DNA of 64,000 nucleotides from a virus, in IMG/VR virus record IMGVR_UViG_3300010413_000004, positions 1 through 64,000 of that record, one strand, 5' to 3'. Of the stretch, positions 39,828-50,600 are shown piece after piece (within the stretch, counting starts at the first letter, position 1; each line of letters begins with the position of its first letter). The notes below the pieces were generated by a model that was not told where the DNA came from, ran no database searches, and saw only the letters and a program-made list of their open reading frames with translations. The translations under genes were made by a program, and so were the position numbers.

Positions 39828-41509
39828 TGTCAAGAGACTGCAATAGCGTAACATCAGGATGTACTGGCACAGTTGGACCCGACTATTCTTCTGGACAGTC
39901 GGACTCGCAGTGTCAACAGCAGCCTAATGGAAACTATTGTCCGTCCCCAGGAACTCAAAAACGCTGCAGCTCATTCGATTTAAGCAAAAGTAGAGACTCG
40001 TGTTATATTGATTCTCTTTCAAATGAAATTGTCGAAATCGCTGGAGCAGAGTTCAATGTTTATAAATTGCTTGGTGTTCATGAGCAAGGGCAATTAGTTG
40101 ATGTTACGGGCCACGGATTACCGATATCAAATGGTGATTGGCCAAACTTCCCTGCATCCAATGCATATGACATTTACATTTCTGAGTGGCGATCAATTCA
40201 GTGTGGTTCTGCTGTGCTGGCATCTGCTTATCTTGGATATGATTTTGGTGAAATTAAGACAAATGATGGGAGTCGTAGAGCATATGGGGTAGATACGAGT
40301 ATCTACAAACACATCACGTCAATTGCAATCAAGCAATCATCTAACCCACTCCGTCGAGCAACAAAGATTCGTATTGAACGATCCGAAGATGGGAGTCGTT
40401 GGTTGGGTGTAGCAGTTATAGACTTGCCAGACGATGATTGTTTGACGACTGCATTCTTTAAATCTTCAGTTCCCTCGAGATACTGGAGACTTCGTCCATT
40501 GGAATTTAATGGAACAACGGCAGATGAAAATTGGGGAGTTCAAGCACTTCAATTGTTTCATGATTATCAAGCAACTGATATACATAATATTCAAGATAAG
40601 GTCCTATTAGAAAATAAGGATCGTGATTATAACACTGATCCAATCATGATCAAAGGGTCGTATGATCTTGTTGATGTTCCTATGGAACTAACACAATTTG
40701 GCGGCGAATTTCCAGCTCAAACAATATATGCACAGATAGGGTTTTCTTCGTGTGTTGCAGCACTTGGTCGTCCAGTTATTATTGGTGATATTGTTGAACT
40801 TCCTAGCGAGACTCAATATACGCCAAATATGGTTCCCGTCAAGAAATGGATGGAGGTTACTGATGTTGCTTGGAGTACAGAAGGATATACACCAGGATGG
40901 CAACCAACGCTAATGCGTGTAATACTACAGCCTGCTTACTTTACACAAGAAACACAGGATGTGTTTGGTGATCTTGCTTCAACAGAAGTTGAAGGTGGAA
41001 TTGGTCTAGTTGACGGAGAAGATGGAAACAGTTCAATCTTCCAAGATTACTTTGATTCATCACAGACAGTTAAGGCTGAAGCGAAAGATGCTGTTCCTGA
41101 GCGGGGCGCTGCTGGGTCAAACACCATTCGAGAATTCGAAGAAACAGAAATTCAACAAGCAGCAGCTGCAGGCGTTCCCAATATTGATAAGCTTGGCCTC
41201 AACCCAACAGGTTTATATGTGGAAGATGCAATGCCACCCAATAATGCTCCATATACGGAAGGCAGTGAATTTCCACCATCTCCATCACATGGAGATTACC
41301 ACAGAATGACGTACGAGGGGTTGTCTGAAGACGTTCCTGCTCGATTATATCGATATTCATCTTCGAAAGGCCGTTGGATCTTCTTAGAGAAGGATAAGCG
41401 AGCTGAAATGAACCATAACAAGCCAGTACTTCAAGAATTTACAACATCTGCATATGCTGTAGATGAAAATCAAATAACTTCAGCCTATCGCGATAGACTT
41501 GATGATTAA
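39827..41509 (+). CDS. Neck-type structural protein (gp14 position) with discoidin-like region
   Basis: 560 residues. The first 60 are Cys-rich (eight Cys) and Gln/Ser-rich. About 100-250 has a jelly-roll, F5/8-type pattern: SAVLASAYLGYDFGEI, ITSIAIKQSSNPLRRATKIRIERSEDGSRW, SRYWRLRPLEFNG...WGVQALQLF. The rest includes PVIIGDIVELPSETQYTPNMVPVKKWMEVTDVAW, which may correspond to the core of T4 gp14, and an Ala/Glu-rich linker. It lies between gp13 and gp15 as gene 14 does in T4. The carbohydrate-binding-like domain could add a host-surface contact at the neck. Confidence 0.55.
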   Translation: MSRDCNSVTSGCTGTVGPDYSSGQSDSQCQQQPNGNYCPSPGTQKRCSSFDLSKSRDSCYIDSLSNEIVEIAGAEFNVYKLLGVHEQGQLVDVTGHGLPISNGDWPNFPASNAYDIYISEWRSIQCGSAVLASAYLGYDFGEIKTNDGSRRAYGVDTSIYKHITSIAIKQSSNPLRRATKIRIERSEDGSRWLGVAVIDLPDDDCLTTAFFKSSVPSRYWRLRPLEFNGTTADENWGVQALQLFHDYQATDIHNIQDKVLLENKDRDYNTDPIMIKGSYDLVDVPMELTQFGGEFPAQTIYAQIGFSSCVAALGRPVIIGDIVELPSETQYTPNMVPVKKWMEVTDVAWSTEGYTPGWQPTLMRVILQPAYFTQETQDVFGDLASTEVEGGIGLVDGEDGNSSIFQDYFDSSQTVKAEAKDAVPERGAAGSNTIREFEETEIQQAAAAGVPNIDKLGLNPTGLYVEDAMPPNNAPYTEGSEFPPSPSHGDYHRMTYEGLSEDVPARLYRYSSSKGRWIFLEKDKRAEMNHNKPVLQEFTTSAYAVDENQITSAYRDRLDD

Positions 41510-41520
41510 GAGAGGATTTA

Positions 41521-42291
41521 ATGACTGTTTCTGAATCTTACTATTACAATAACCAATTACGAAAGTATATGGTTCAGTTTGCTGCTGTGTTTCAAGGTAT
41601 GCAAGTTAAAGTAGGAAAACGCGACACAACTGAACCTCAGTTAATTAATGTTCCTGTTAAGAATGCAAGTTCGGACCGCGTGGTAGCGGCAATCAAAGGT
41701 GACAATACACAAAATAAACCGATTAGATTGCCTCTAATGACATTCCAATTGGCTGGTATTGATCTTGCCCCCGAGATACGAAAAGGTGTCGGTAACACTC
41801 GTCGTAACTCGTACGTCCCTATAGGTGGACTTATTCCAGATGATATCACTGTTGTAGAACAATATATGCCAATTCCATATAGAGCAACTTTTGAATTGGA
41901 AATATGGGCAAGTAACCAAGATCAACATTATCAAATAATGGAACAAATACTCACATTGTTCGATCCTATGTTACAGATACAAACTAGTGATGATGTACTA
42001 GATTGGACCAAACTAACTACAATAGAACTGATAGGCATCGCGTTTAATGAAAATACGCCAGCTGGTACAGATCGCCGCAATATAAGAACAACTTTAACAT
42101 TTTCGGTTCCAATTTATATGTCGACCACAGCTAAGCGCCACACGCAGTTTGTACGAGATATATTTTTACGTATTGGAGCAGTTTCTGCGGATGTTACGAC
42201 GACATATGATGCGATTTCTGACCTTGATACCCAGGGTATTAGCTACGACCACGTATTCGATTTGTCTACATCCCTACCAGATGGCGTATAG
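41521..42291 (+). CDS. 15: Tail completion / sheath terminator protein gp15
   Basis: 256 residues. The opening SYYYNNQLRKYMVQFAAVFQGMQV and the middle LPLMTFQLAGIDLAPEIRKG...YMPIPYRATFELEIWASNQDQHYQIMEQILTLFDP follow T4 gp15, which closes the tail end and binds the sheath and neck. AGAGGA lies just upstream of the ATG. The following sheath gene is separated by a late promoter. Confidence 0.85.
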   Translation: MTVSESYYYNNQLRKYMVQFAAVFQGMQVKVGKRDTTEPQLINVPVKNASSDRVVAAIKGDNTQNKPIRLPLMTFQLAGIDLAPEIRKGVGNTRRNSYVPIGGLIPDDITVVEQYMPIPYRATFELEIWASNQDQHYQIMEQILTLFDPMLQIQTSDDVLDWTKLTTIELIGIAFNENTPAGTDRRNIRTTLTFSVPIYMSTTAKRHTQFVRDIFLRIGAVSADVTTTYDAISDLDTQGISYDHVFDLSTSLPDGV

Positions 42292-42341
42292 CAATATTTT
42301 GCTTGATGCGTGAGTAAATGCGGTGTTTTTACACATTTTTA

Positions 42342-42383
42342 AGGCATTCGCTATAAATAATTGCAGAAGAAAAAAGAATGCCT
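42342..42383 (+). promoter_or_regulatory. Late promoter TATAAATA for the sheath gene, within an inverted repeat
   Basis: TATAAATA at 42352-42359, about 79 bases before the sheath ATG. It lies between perfect 8-base inverted repeats AGGCATTC (42342-42349) and GAATGCCT (42376-42383). Confidence 0.65.
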
Positions 42384-42437
42384 AATACGCCATGTTCGTG
42401 TGAATTGGCAAGTAACTATTTTTAGTAAGGAGATAAA

Positions 42438-44198
42438 ATGGCAACCTTAGTTTCACCAGGAGTGAGCGTAACAATTACGGACGAGTCGTTTTTTGTTCCA
42501 GCATCAGCTCCTACGGTTCCTTTGATTTTTATCGCAACCGCTGATGAGAAACTTCAGTCAGATGGTATAACGCCAGCTCAAGGTACATACGAATATGATG
42601 TTGTTCGCACTGTAACCTCTCTAAGCCAGAGCACTCAGTTATATGGTGTTCCACGCTTCTTAGAGGACGTAAATGGTCAACAATTCCACGGCGATGCACG
42701 AAACGAGTATGGTCTGTTTGCGTTGAATCAATTCTTGGGAGTTAGTAATCGTGCATATGTTGTGCGCGCTAATGTCAACTTGGACGACGATCTCACAAAC
42801 GTACTATCGTTGTGGGACACCAAAATGCTCCAAGCTCAGACAGTTCTCGAAAATCTAATCAACGATTACATTACTAGCTATAACGCTACACATGGGTTGG
42901 TTGCTGGTGGTTCACCTGCTGCAATCACTACTGTTGATGCGGCAACATATTTGGGCTTAGTAACACAAGCAACACAAGATCTGTTCAATTCGTACTCTTT
43001 CACTTCAATTGAAACGTACTTCTATGATGATCAGAGTCTTGCACCGCTTCCAATATATGCTAGTGGTTATAATTTACCATCCACTGGTTTGTATAATGGT
43101 CTAACATACATTGCCAACAACATCGGCGGCTCTCCATCATATCCAGGTGGCGGTACTGTAGCAGGGGAGTTTACGCCTACTGAAGGTGGCAACTTGTTAG
43201 TAGCCGCAGCTGATGATTTCAAGTACACTGTTGAATTTATGACAGGAACTAGCCTTGGTGCAAGTGATTCTGTTCGTAGAGCTGCAATTGTGACAGCTTT
43301 GAAAGCAGCAATTACAAGCAACACAGAAGTGCGTTCTGACAACTTTGATTATAACTTAGTACTATGTCCAGGTTATCCAGAAGTTGTTAGTGAATTGGCA
43401 GCTTTGGTAACAGACATTAATGAAGAAGCATTGATCGTTGCTGATACACCAATGAATCTGAATCCAGATGGTATCACAAATCCAACAACGGGTTGGGCTG
43501 TTTCTGCAGAGCGTGTGATCTCTTCAAACGTCGCATATTACTACCCATCTGCACTAGCTACCAACTTAGATGGTAAGGATGTTACAGTTGCTGCAAGTGG
43601 TGTTGCATTGCGCACGTATGCTTACAACGATAATGTTGCATTCTTGTGGACTCCACCAGCAGGTACACGTCGTGGACGAATCACTGGAATTTCAAATCTT
43701 GGTTATGTTAGTGGAACGTTGGGTACTGCAACAACATTTGTTGAGTTGAACATCAACCAAGGTCAGAAAGATGCATTGTATACTTACTCTGCATCTGGTG
43801 GTATTAACCCTCTGATGAATATTCAAGGGTATGGTTTTGTTGTAATGGGCCAAAAAACGTCCACAGGCCTAACTGCAAGTGCTGTTGATCGTGTTAACGT
43901 GTCACGTTTAACCAAATATGTTAAACGTCAGCTTCGTAGATACACACTACCATTCGTGTTCGAACCAAACGATTCACTCACTCGTGCAAATCTGAAGGCT
44001 GTCGTAGACAACTTCTTGGGCGACTTAATCGTTAAGCGTGGTTTGTACGACTTCGCCACAATATGTGATGATTCAAACAACGATCCAGCTAGAATCGATC
44101 GAAATGAGTTGTATATTGATGTAATCATTAAGCCTGTCAAGGCCGCTGAATTCATCTACATTCCAATTCGAATAGTTTCGACTGGAGCATCAATCTAA
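42438..44198 (+). CDS. 18: Tail sheath protein gp18
   Basis: 586 residues. N-terminus MATLVSPGVSVTITDESFF is typical of contractile sheaths; the C-terminal third VSRLTKYVKRQLRRYTLPFVFEPNDSLTRANLKAVVDNFLGDL, then FATICDDSNNDPARIDRNELYIDVIIKPVKAAEFIYIPI is the conserved core domain that mediates contraction. AGGAG precedes the ATG. Single-gene transcription unit with its own promoter and terminator. Confidence 0.95.
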   Translation: MATLVSPGVSVTITDESFFVPASAPTVPLIFIATADEKLQSDGITPAQGTYEYDVVRTVTSLSQSTQLYGVPRFLEDVNGQQFHGDARNEYGLFALNQFLGVSNRAYVVRANVNLDDDLTNVLSLWDTKMLQAQTVLENLINDYITSYNATHGLVAGGSPAAITTVDAATYLGLVTQATQDLFNSYSFTSIETYFYDDQSLAPLPIYASGYNLPSTGLYNGLTYIANNIGGSPSYPGGGTVAGEFTPTEGGNLLVAAADDFKYTVEFMTGTSLGASDSVRRAAIVTALKAAITSNTEVRSDNFDYNLVLCPGYPEVVSELAALVTDINEEALIVADTPMNLNPDGITNPTTGWAVSAERVISSNVAYYYPSALATNLDGKDVTVAASGVALRTYAYNDNVAFLWTPPAGTRRGRITGISNLGYVSGTLGTATTFVELNINQGQKDALYTYSASGGINPLMNIQGYGFVVMGQKTSTGLTASAVDRVNVSRLTKYVKRQLRRYTLPFVFEPNDSLTRANLKAVVDNFLGDLIVKRGLYDFATICDDSNNDPARIDRNELYIDVIIKPVKAAEFIYIPIRIVSTGASI

Positions 44199-44223
44199 AA
44201 AAGGGGCCTTGAGCCCCTTTTTT
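44197..44223 (+). terminator. Rho-independent terminator after the sheath gene
   Basis: A6, GGGGC, loop CTTGA, GCCCC, T6, overlapping the stop codon. Confidence 0.92.
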
Positions 44224-44265
44224 ATTATCTGTCCTTCTCTCCCTTCTTTTGTAGCGTGTCCCGAC

Positions 44266-44273
44266 CATAAATA
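44266..44273 (+). promoter_or_regulatory. Late promoter-type box for gp6
   Basis: CATAAATA on the plus strand, 31 bases before the ATG at 44305. Confidence 0.65.
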
Positions 44274-44304
44274 GTACAAAACAGCAATGAGGTAATGATA
44301 ATAT

Positions 44305-47300
44305 ATGGCACGCCAAATATCAAGAGCAGAAGCGTGGGAACGTGCCCACGAAGTGTTCACCCGAATAAACTTCAACTCATTTGATTATGATACAATCAAA
44401 GAGAGTTTGATTGATTACACCAAACTATACTTCGCAGAAGATTTCAACGACTACATTGAAAGTTCGGAATTTATCGCAATTCTAGAACTGTTTGCATATG
44501 TTGGTGAACTTTTAGCTTATCGGTTAGACCTCAACGCTCACGAAAACCTCATTACTGCTGCTCAACGTAAAGAGTCCATTTTACGTCTGGTTACGTTTAT
44601 TTCCTACAAAGCGACTAGAAACATTCCTGCAAGGGGGCTAGTAAAGATAACATCGATTCATACTTCTGAAAGTATTACCGATTCGCAAGGAAAGATATTA
44701 ACAAACAAGCAGATACTGTGGAACGATAGCAATAATCCTAACTGGAAAGAGCAATTTCTATTAGTGATGAATCGTGTTCTAGAACAAGATTTTGGTACTG
44801 TTACACCAAATGAACGCGTTCAGGTTGACGATGTATTATTCGAGTTATATAGCTTAAACAACTCTCCTCTCACAACTGGTGGTCCATCCGTTGTTAAATA
44901 TAACGCGACTGTAAATGGAACATCATATCCAATGGAGTTGACACCTGTTAGCTTAACTAGTGATGGACCAGAAGAGAAACGGCCAGAGCGTAATGCAAAA
45001 CTATCTTTATTGTATGGTTCGGATGGACTCGGCGATGGCTCCGATACCACTGGATTCTTTCTTTTTACAAAACAAGGAACGCTTCGGGTACAAGAAGCTG
45101 CGTTTGATGGAATTACACCAAACCAGACATACAACATTGCAATTGACAACATCAACGAAACAGATGTGTGGCTCAACAATGTCGATCCTGATACAAGAGC
45201 TATAATTGAACAAGATATTCGTCAACAGTTGTTACCTCACCTTTCATATGGTGAAACTCGTTTTGGCGAGTGGGTAGAGGTTGATGTTGCAAATGCTCAA
45301 AATATTATCTTCAACACAAACAAAAACCGTCACAAGTATGAAGTAGAAACTCTTGATAATGACAACATCAACTTAATATTTGGTGATGGGGAGTTTTCGG
45401 ATATTCCTGCAGGCTCTTTCGATGTATGGTATCGTACTTCAGCAAATGAAGAATTAGTAATTCCAAAAGTGTCTGTGGCAGATCAATCTGCCTCCTTCTC
45501 ATATATTGATGCTACGGGGTCAACACAAACACTTACATTTACTTTCTCACTAATCAATTCTCTTCAAAACGCCTCACCATCAGAAGACATTGAACACATC
45601 AGACGTGTTGCTCCATCCGTTTACTATACGCAAGATCGAATGGTTAATGGACGTGATTATAACACGTTTATGTTACAAGATCCTTCGATCTTGAAAATGA
45701 GAACAATTAACCGAACGTTTGCGGGTGACTCTAAGTATATTGCTTGGCACGATCCGAAAGAGTACTATGAAGATGTGAAAATCTTTGGAGATGATTTAGC
45801 ATTGTATTGGGCAGAAAACGATCCAACGAGTGGCAATACGGTAACTATCAGTACTGCAGCCACAGCTGAAGAAGTACTCAACAATTATATTGAACCTTTG
45901 TTGTGTAGCACAGATTTCTTCGCTGTAATTGGTCCTAAATTGGAACAGTTGCAAATCAATCCGTCGGACATGAGATGTACATTCAATACTGAAAATGTGC
46001 CTTATTCGTTTGATCCGACTTCAAACGAAACAAGTGCAATCACAGCTGCTTTAAACACTGCGATGGTGGCAACACCGTCATTCGACCTTTATTATTCTGC
46101 AATTTATGATGAATGGACTGTATCGTGGTCATCATCGGGACACCCTTGTGACAATGAGTCTTCCCTTCCACCATATGGATCGCCAGTCATTTCTGGATGT
46201 ACGAAAGGACCAGCTGAGTCGACATGGATGGCACGTATAACAGCACAATTCTCTGGTGGAAGTAGCACGATATCGGGTTGGTTGGTTCAGTGGAGAACTA
46301 GACGCTTAATTGTTCATAGTGAGACCACAAATTTCTGGAATACAAATGACACTAGCCGTGTTATCAATTACGATACATTAGATTCAATTGCTGATACAGT
46401 TGTTGTATTGAAAGCAAACACAACTGCTGCTGGAACTGGAATCTTGGCTGCTAATCACAACTTTAGTGTTTTGGGTCAAGAATTGATTGAGCAAAATTTA
46501 GCTAGTGCTGGCCTTCCTGACACTCACAAACTATCAGTATTGCCCGAAGATGTGAATCAGGATGGAATAGCTGATAATTTAAGTCAGCCATCTTTGATGC
46601 AAACGACATATGATAATTCTCCAGGTTCATTCACTATTGATGGAACTGGATATATCTTGACATTACCAGATAGTCGTACTATCGTTCAAGCATTAGATAG
46701 TGATATGAACAAAGAGCTTGAAGTGTATATTGATGGTGTTCGATACAAGTTTGGTGATGGGTTGAGTGTTCCAACGACTGATATAATTGCTACTCAGGTT
46801 CAATGTACCACAAGCTTTTCAACAGCGACGAATATTGTGTTGATTTTCAACGAGCAAACATATCAAATGTTTGACACTGATCATTGGATTCCAATCGATC
46901 CAACTGATGGTAACAGAACACTATGGGCCGTAGATGCCGCTGATGGCATACAGGGAACATATCGTCGTTTTGCGGGACGATATCCATTGAACTTTGCATG
47001 GATGCACACCACACCAAATCTTCATCTTGTGGATCCAGCAGCTTCAAACATTCATGATATGTTTATCATTACTCGTGGATATTATACGTCTCTTCGTCGA
47101 TACCTTGAAAACAAGTCAGATATTGAACCAACACCTCCAACACCACGCGAATTGCGTTCTTCATACTCCACATTGTTGGAAAATAAGATGTTCTCAGATA
47201 CTGTGGTCCTCCATCCAGGCAAATTTAAAACGATCTTTGGTCCACGTTCTGTTCCTGAACTAAGAGCAACATTCAAGGTGATTCGACCACAGACGTCAAA

Positions 47301-47595
47301 TTTGACGGATAATGAGGTCAAAGTTCGAATAGTTTCTGTTATTCGTTCATTCTTTGATATTGATTCTTGGGAATTTGGCGAGACGTTCTATTTTACAGAG
47401 ATGGCAGCTTCAATCCACGCAAATCTTGGTCCAGAAATTGATTCAATAGTTATTGTACCTACCAACTCACAGAATCATTTTGGAGCTCTGTTTGAAGTTG
47501 AGGCCCGCGAAGATGAAGTCTTTATGCCTGACATCAATACATCTGATATTCAAATAGTACAATCGTATACATCTGAAGGAATTCGCCAAACCTAA
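44305..47595 (+). CDS. 6: Baseplate wedge protein gp6 (long form)
   Basis: 1096 residues; T4 gp6 is about 660. The N-terminus has DYTKLYFAEDFNDYIESSEFIAILELFAYVGELLAYRLDLNAHENLI and KESILRLVTFISYKATRNIPARG, the helical gp6 signature, followed by NINLIFGDGEFSDIPAGSFDVWYRTS and RVAPSVYYTQDRMVNGRDYNTF, the baseplate J-like domain. The C-terminal LRATFKVIRPQTSNLTDNEVKVRIVSVIRSFFDIDSWEFGETFYFTEM is also gp6-type. The centre (about 500-900) has extra beta-rich sequence. Dimers of gp6 form the inner baseplate ring. AGG precedes the ATG. Confidence 0.9.
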   Translation: MARQISRAEAWERAHEVFTRINFNSFDYDTIKESLIDYTKLYFAEDFNDYIESSEFIAILELFAYVGELLAYRLDLNAHENLITAAQRKESILRLVTFISYKATRNIPARGLVKITSIHTSESITDSQGKILTNKQILWNDSNNPNWKEQFLLVMNRVLEQDFGTVTPNERVQVDDVLFELYSLNNSPLTTGGPSVVKYNATVNGTSYPMELTPVSLTSDGPEEKRPERNAKLSLLYGSDGLGDGSDTTGFFLFTKQGTLRVQEAAFDGITPNQTYNIAIDNINETDVWLNNVDPDTRAIIEQDIRQQLLPHLSYGETRFGEWVEVDVANAQNIIFNTNKNRHKYEVETLDNDNINLIFGDGEFSDIPAGSFDVWYRTSANEELVIPKVSVADQSASFSYIDATGSTQTLTFTFSLINSLQNASPSEDIEHIRRVAPSVYYTQDRMVNGRDYNTFMLQDPSILKMRTINRTFAGDSKYIAWHDPKEYYEDVKIFGDDLALYWAENDPTSGNTVTISTAATAEEVLNNYIEPLLCSTDFFAVIGPKLEQLQINPSDMRCTFNTENVPYSFDPTSNETSAITAALNTAMVATPSFDLYYSAIYDEWTVSWSSSGHPCDNESSLPPYGSPVISGCTKGPAESTWMARITAQFSGGSSTISGWLVQWRTRRLIVHSETTNFWNTNDTSRVINYDTLDSIADTVVVLKANTTAAGTGILAANHNFSVLGQELIEQNLASAGLPDTHKLSVLPEDVNQDGIADNLSQPSLMQTTYDNSPGSFTIDGTGYILTLPDSRTIVQALDSDMNKELEVYIDGVRYKFGDGLSVPTTDIIATQVQCTTSFSTATNIVLIFNEQTYQMFDTDHWIPIDPTDGNRTLWAVDAADGIQGTYRRFAGRYPLNFAWMHTTPNLHLVDPAASNIHDMFIITRGYYTSLRRYLENKSDIEPTPPTPRELRSSYSTLLENKMFSDTVVLHPGKFKTIFGPRSVPELRATFKVIRPQTSNLTDNEVKVRIVSVIRSFFDIDSWEFGETFYFTEMAASIHANLGPEIDSIVIVPTNSQNHFGALFEVEAREDEVFMPDINTSDIQIVQSYTSEGIRQT

Positions 47596-47624
47596 AGCCT
47601 GTGTTTTTCCGCATGGTACCCTTT

Positions 47625-47632
47625 AATAAATA
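47625..47632 (+). promoter_or_regulatory. Late promoter-like box for the giant baseplate gene
   Basis: AATAAATA on the plus strand, 26 bases before the GTG at 47659, with GGAGA between. Confidence 0.5.
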
Positions 47633-47658
47633 AAGTGGTAACGTCGGAGAAATAAACA

Positions 47659-50600
47659 GTGTCAAGTAGAAACGATAATTCAGATTACACCAAAAAAAGT
47701 ACGAACTTATTTGATCTTTTGCCGGAAGTGTACCATTCGGACACTTCTAAGGCTATCTTTTCGAATTTATTCAACAGATTCTTAACAAAACAAGAAGTTC
47801 AAAAAGTCGCTGGTTATATTGGTGAAGGAAATCCAAATGCCTTGATCAAGCGTCAGATCGTTGAACCGACGTTACAACGTCAGACAAATCAACTTCAGCC
47901 AATCATGCACACGAAGATTGGTTCTATCGACCACATGGCATCATGGGAAGATATTCAACGTGAATTGTCAAGATTGGGTGTCAATATTGATGATATTGAT
48001 AAGTGGGGAGAGCTACTTCAGTTTAACTGGGTACCACCCATCGACATTGACAAATTAATTCATTTTGAAGATTACTATTGGTACGATGAAGCAACACCAA
48101 ATTCCAGACCTCAATATATCACTATTCGTAGTCGTTGTACTGTAGCGAAAGCAAATGTCAACTTCTGGCAGAAGTTGGTTGACCAATACGGTAGCACATT
48201 CCCAATTATTGATGTACAACGTACTGATGTTTTGCCATCTACCTCTTACCCAATCGTAGATATTGTGGCTGTTACAGATACTATTACGGTTCAAGGAGAT
48301 GTTACTGGATCGTTTGCATACGGTACGTTTTTCAAAGTATCTGGTACTGTAAGCAATAATACTACATTCCAAGTGTCAGGATCGCCAACGTACGATAGTG
48401 TAAATGATAGCACTCAAATTCCTGTCGCTACAGGGTCCATTGTGGCTGATGAAACGTTGGTTGGAACTGCAACAATAACACTTTATGACAAGATAGTAGT
48501 TGAAGGTAATTATGTATCACTCTTCAGTGAAGGATTTGTTTTCTTCGTAGCTGATTCTGATAACCAAGACTTAGGCGGATCGTTCGTTGAAGTTTCTTCC
48601 TCCTCTTATAGTAGCAGCGCAGATTCAACTACAATTGTAATTACACAAACGTTTACGGACACTACGATCAGTGGGAATGCTTCTCTTGATGAACAGCTGA
48701 GCTTATATTTAGCTGATCGAGATTGTCGTTGCTTAGGATCTGTTGGATGGGACTTGCTTCCATGGGACGACAATCCTTCTTCCCCACTGTGGGGTGGAGA
48801 TGCTCCAGGTGAGCATTATACTTTCCTACAAGCAATATCTCAAGCATCTGCGCCCTCGGGTGCACCAACAAATCAATGGGATTTGTGGTACGATACGACG
48901 ACTGATATACTTTATCAATACAATGATTCATCTGTGTGGGAACAGATATGGAATCGATTCTCACTTATTCTAGAGAAGACAGAAGGTCTAGCACTCTGGG
49001 ATCTTACGACAGGGTGTGGTACTGGAACAAAAATTCCAGCAGCTGAACAATGGACAACTCAAAATCATTGGATACACAAGTCTGATGTTACAAACTTCGC
49101 TGTTGCTAAACAAGCACAATTTCCAATCATTGAATATGATTGGGATTTGGAATTGAATGAGTGGACTTACACCGATTATAGATGGAAATATCGTGCTACA
49201 ACTTTCACTCAATGGAGTGAAGTCGATAATCAACCAAGTATCATGGAACTCACCCCTCTTGACCATTGGGAACTCGATTCTGGTACTGACGAAATTGTTT
49301 TGGATGAACGGTATGGTGATTTAACAGGATTGTTCGTTCCTGGCTTTGTTTTCCAAGCAGGTACAAATGAAGCATTTACAGTTGACCATTCTACTTTTGT
49401 CGCTCCAACAACAGGATTAGCTTATCAAACTCGGATAACGATCACAGTACCAACAAGCACAACAGCGTTATCTAGTGGTAACATTTTGCAAGAGGTAGTA
49501 AGTTCTACGCCACTGCAACCTATAACTACAGCACAAGGTGATGCTTGGTTGGGATATGGACAACACTGGGTGTTCACTGGAGCATTAAATACGCTTCCAA
49601 TAACACACCAACCAATTAATCCTTTTGTTGAGCTTCCTGTTGATGCCCAAATGACATTACCAGTTGCTTCTGTAAATCTAACTGGTGGAGCAGGAGTTAA
49701 CTACTTTGAAGTTGAAGGTAAGGTTGATAAATTGTTTACTAGTGGTACGACCTTCACCATTGAGAATTCTGCAGCAAATAATGCCACTTATACCGTAGTT
49801 GGTACTGGATCTACATATAGTGATCCTTTAGGATCACCAGCAGGTACAGGATACACTACAATTCCTGTTGCCGAAGTTATTCCTTCAAATACAGCTCCTT
49901 TAGGTGATATTCTAGCTTCAGCTGTGTTTGTTGACGTATCAGGCGATTTTGATTATAGTGTTGGATATTATGCACAAACATATACTATCCAATCAACCTC
50001 ACCCGTATACACCCTGAACCTTTCAGATGTTATATTACCGGGTTCTCGTCGCTCTCTTCGCAACCGTGCTCTTATTGGGTATGACGATGTTCGTGTATAC
50101 ATTAACAACATTCGCCAATATGGTTCTTATGATGAACTAACAATCGACGGAACGTACGTATCAGGAATTCAATTCTTGAGTGGATACGAGCCAAACAGAT
50201 TTGATGTAGTTCGTATTGAAGTTGGTGAAGCGTCGATTGATGAATTAGGTTTATACAGCATTCCTGTACGAATGGTTGAGGATGATGCTCAGTATTTGAT
50301 CGATGGTAACGTAACAGTAAGTTTGATCCGCTACAAGAAAGCAGAGCAAGTTAAAACCAGCGTAAATCAATATCCACAATTCGACATTTATCACGTCACG
50401 GGGTTGCCAAAATATGATGCTAATCCAATTTTTGGATATAGAACTAGTCCAGATGCTGCTGTTAACGTAGCTATCGGTCAGCGCACTGTATATGATAGCA
50501 CCACTCGTAATTACGAGTTTGATCAGTTCTTGCTGGAGGAAGATGATGGTACATTATATGCGTACCGTGACTACTCCAACATAATACCAACATATTGGTT

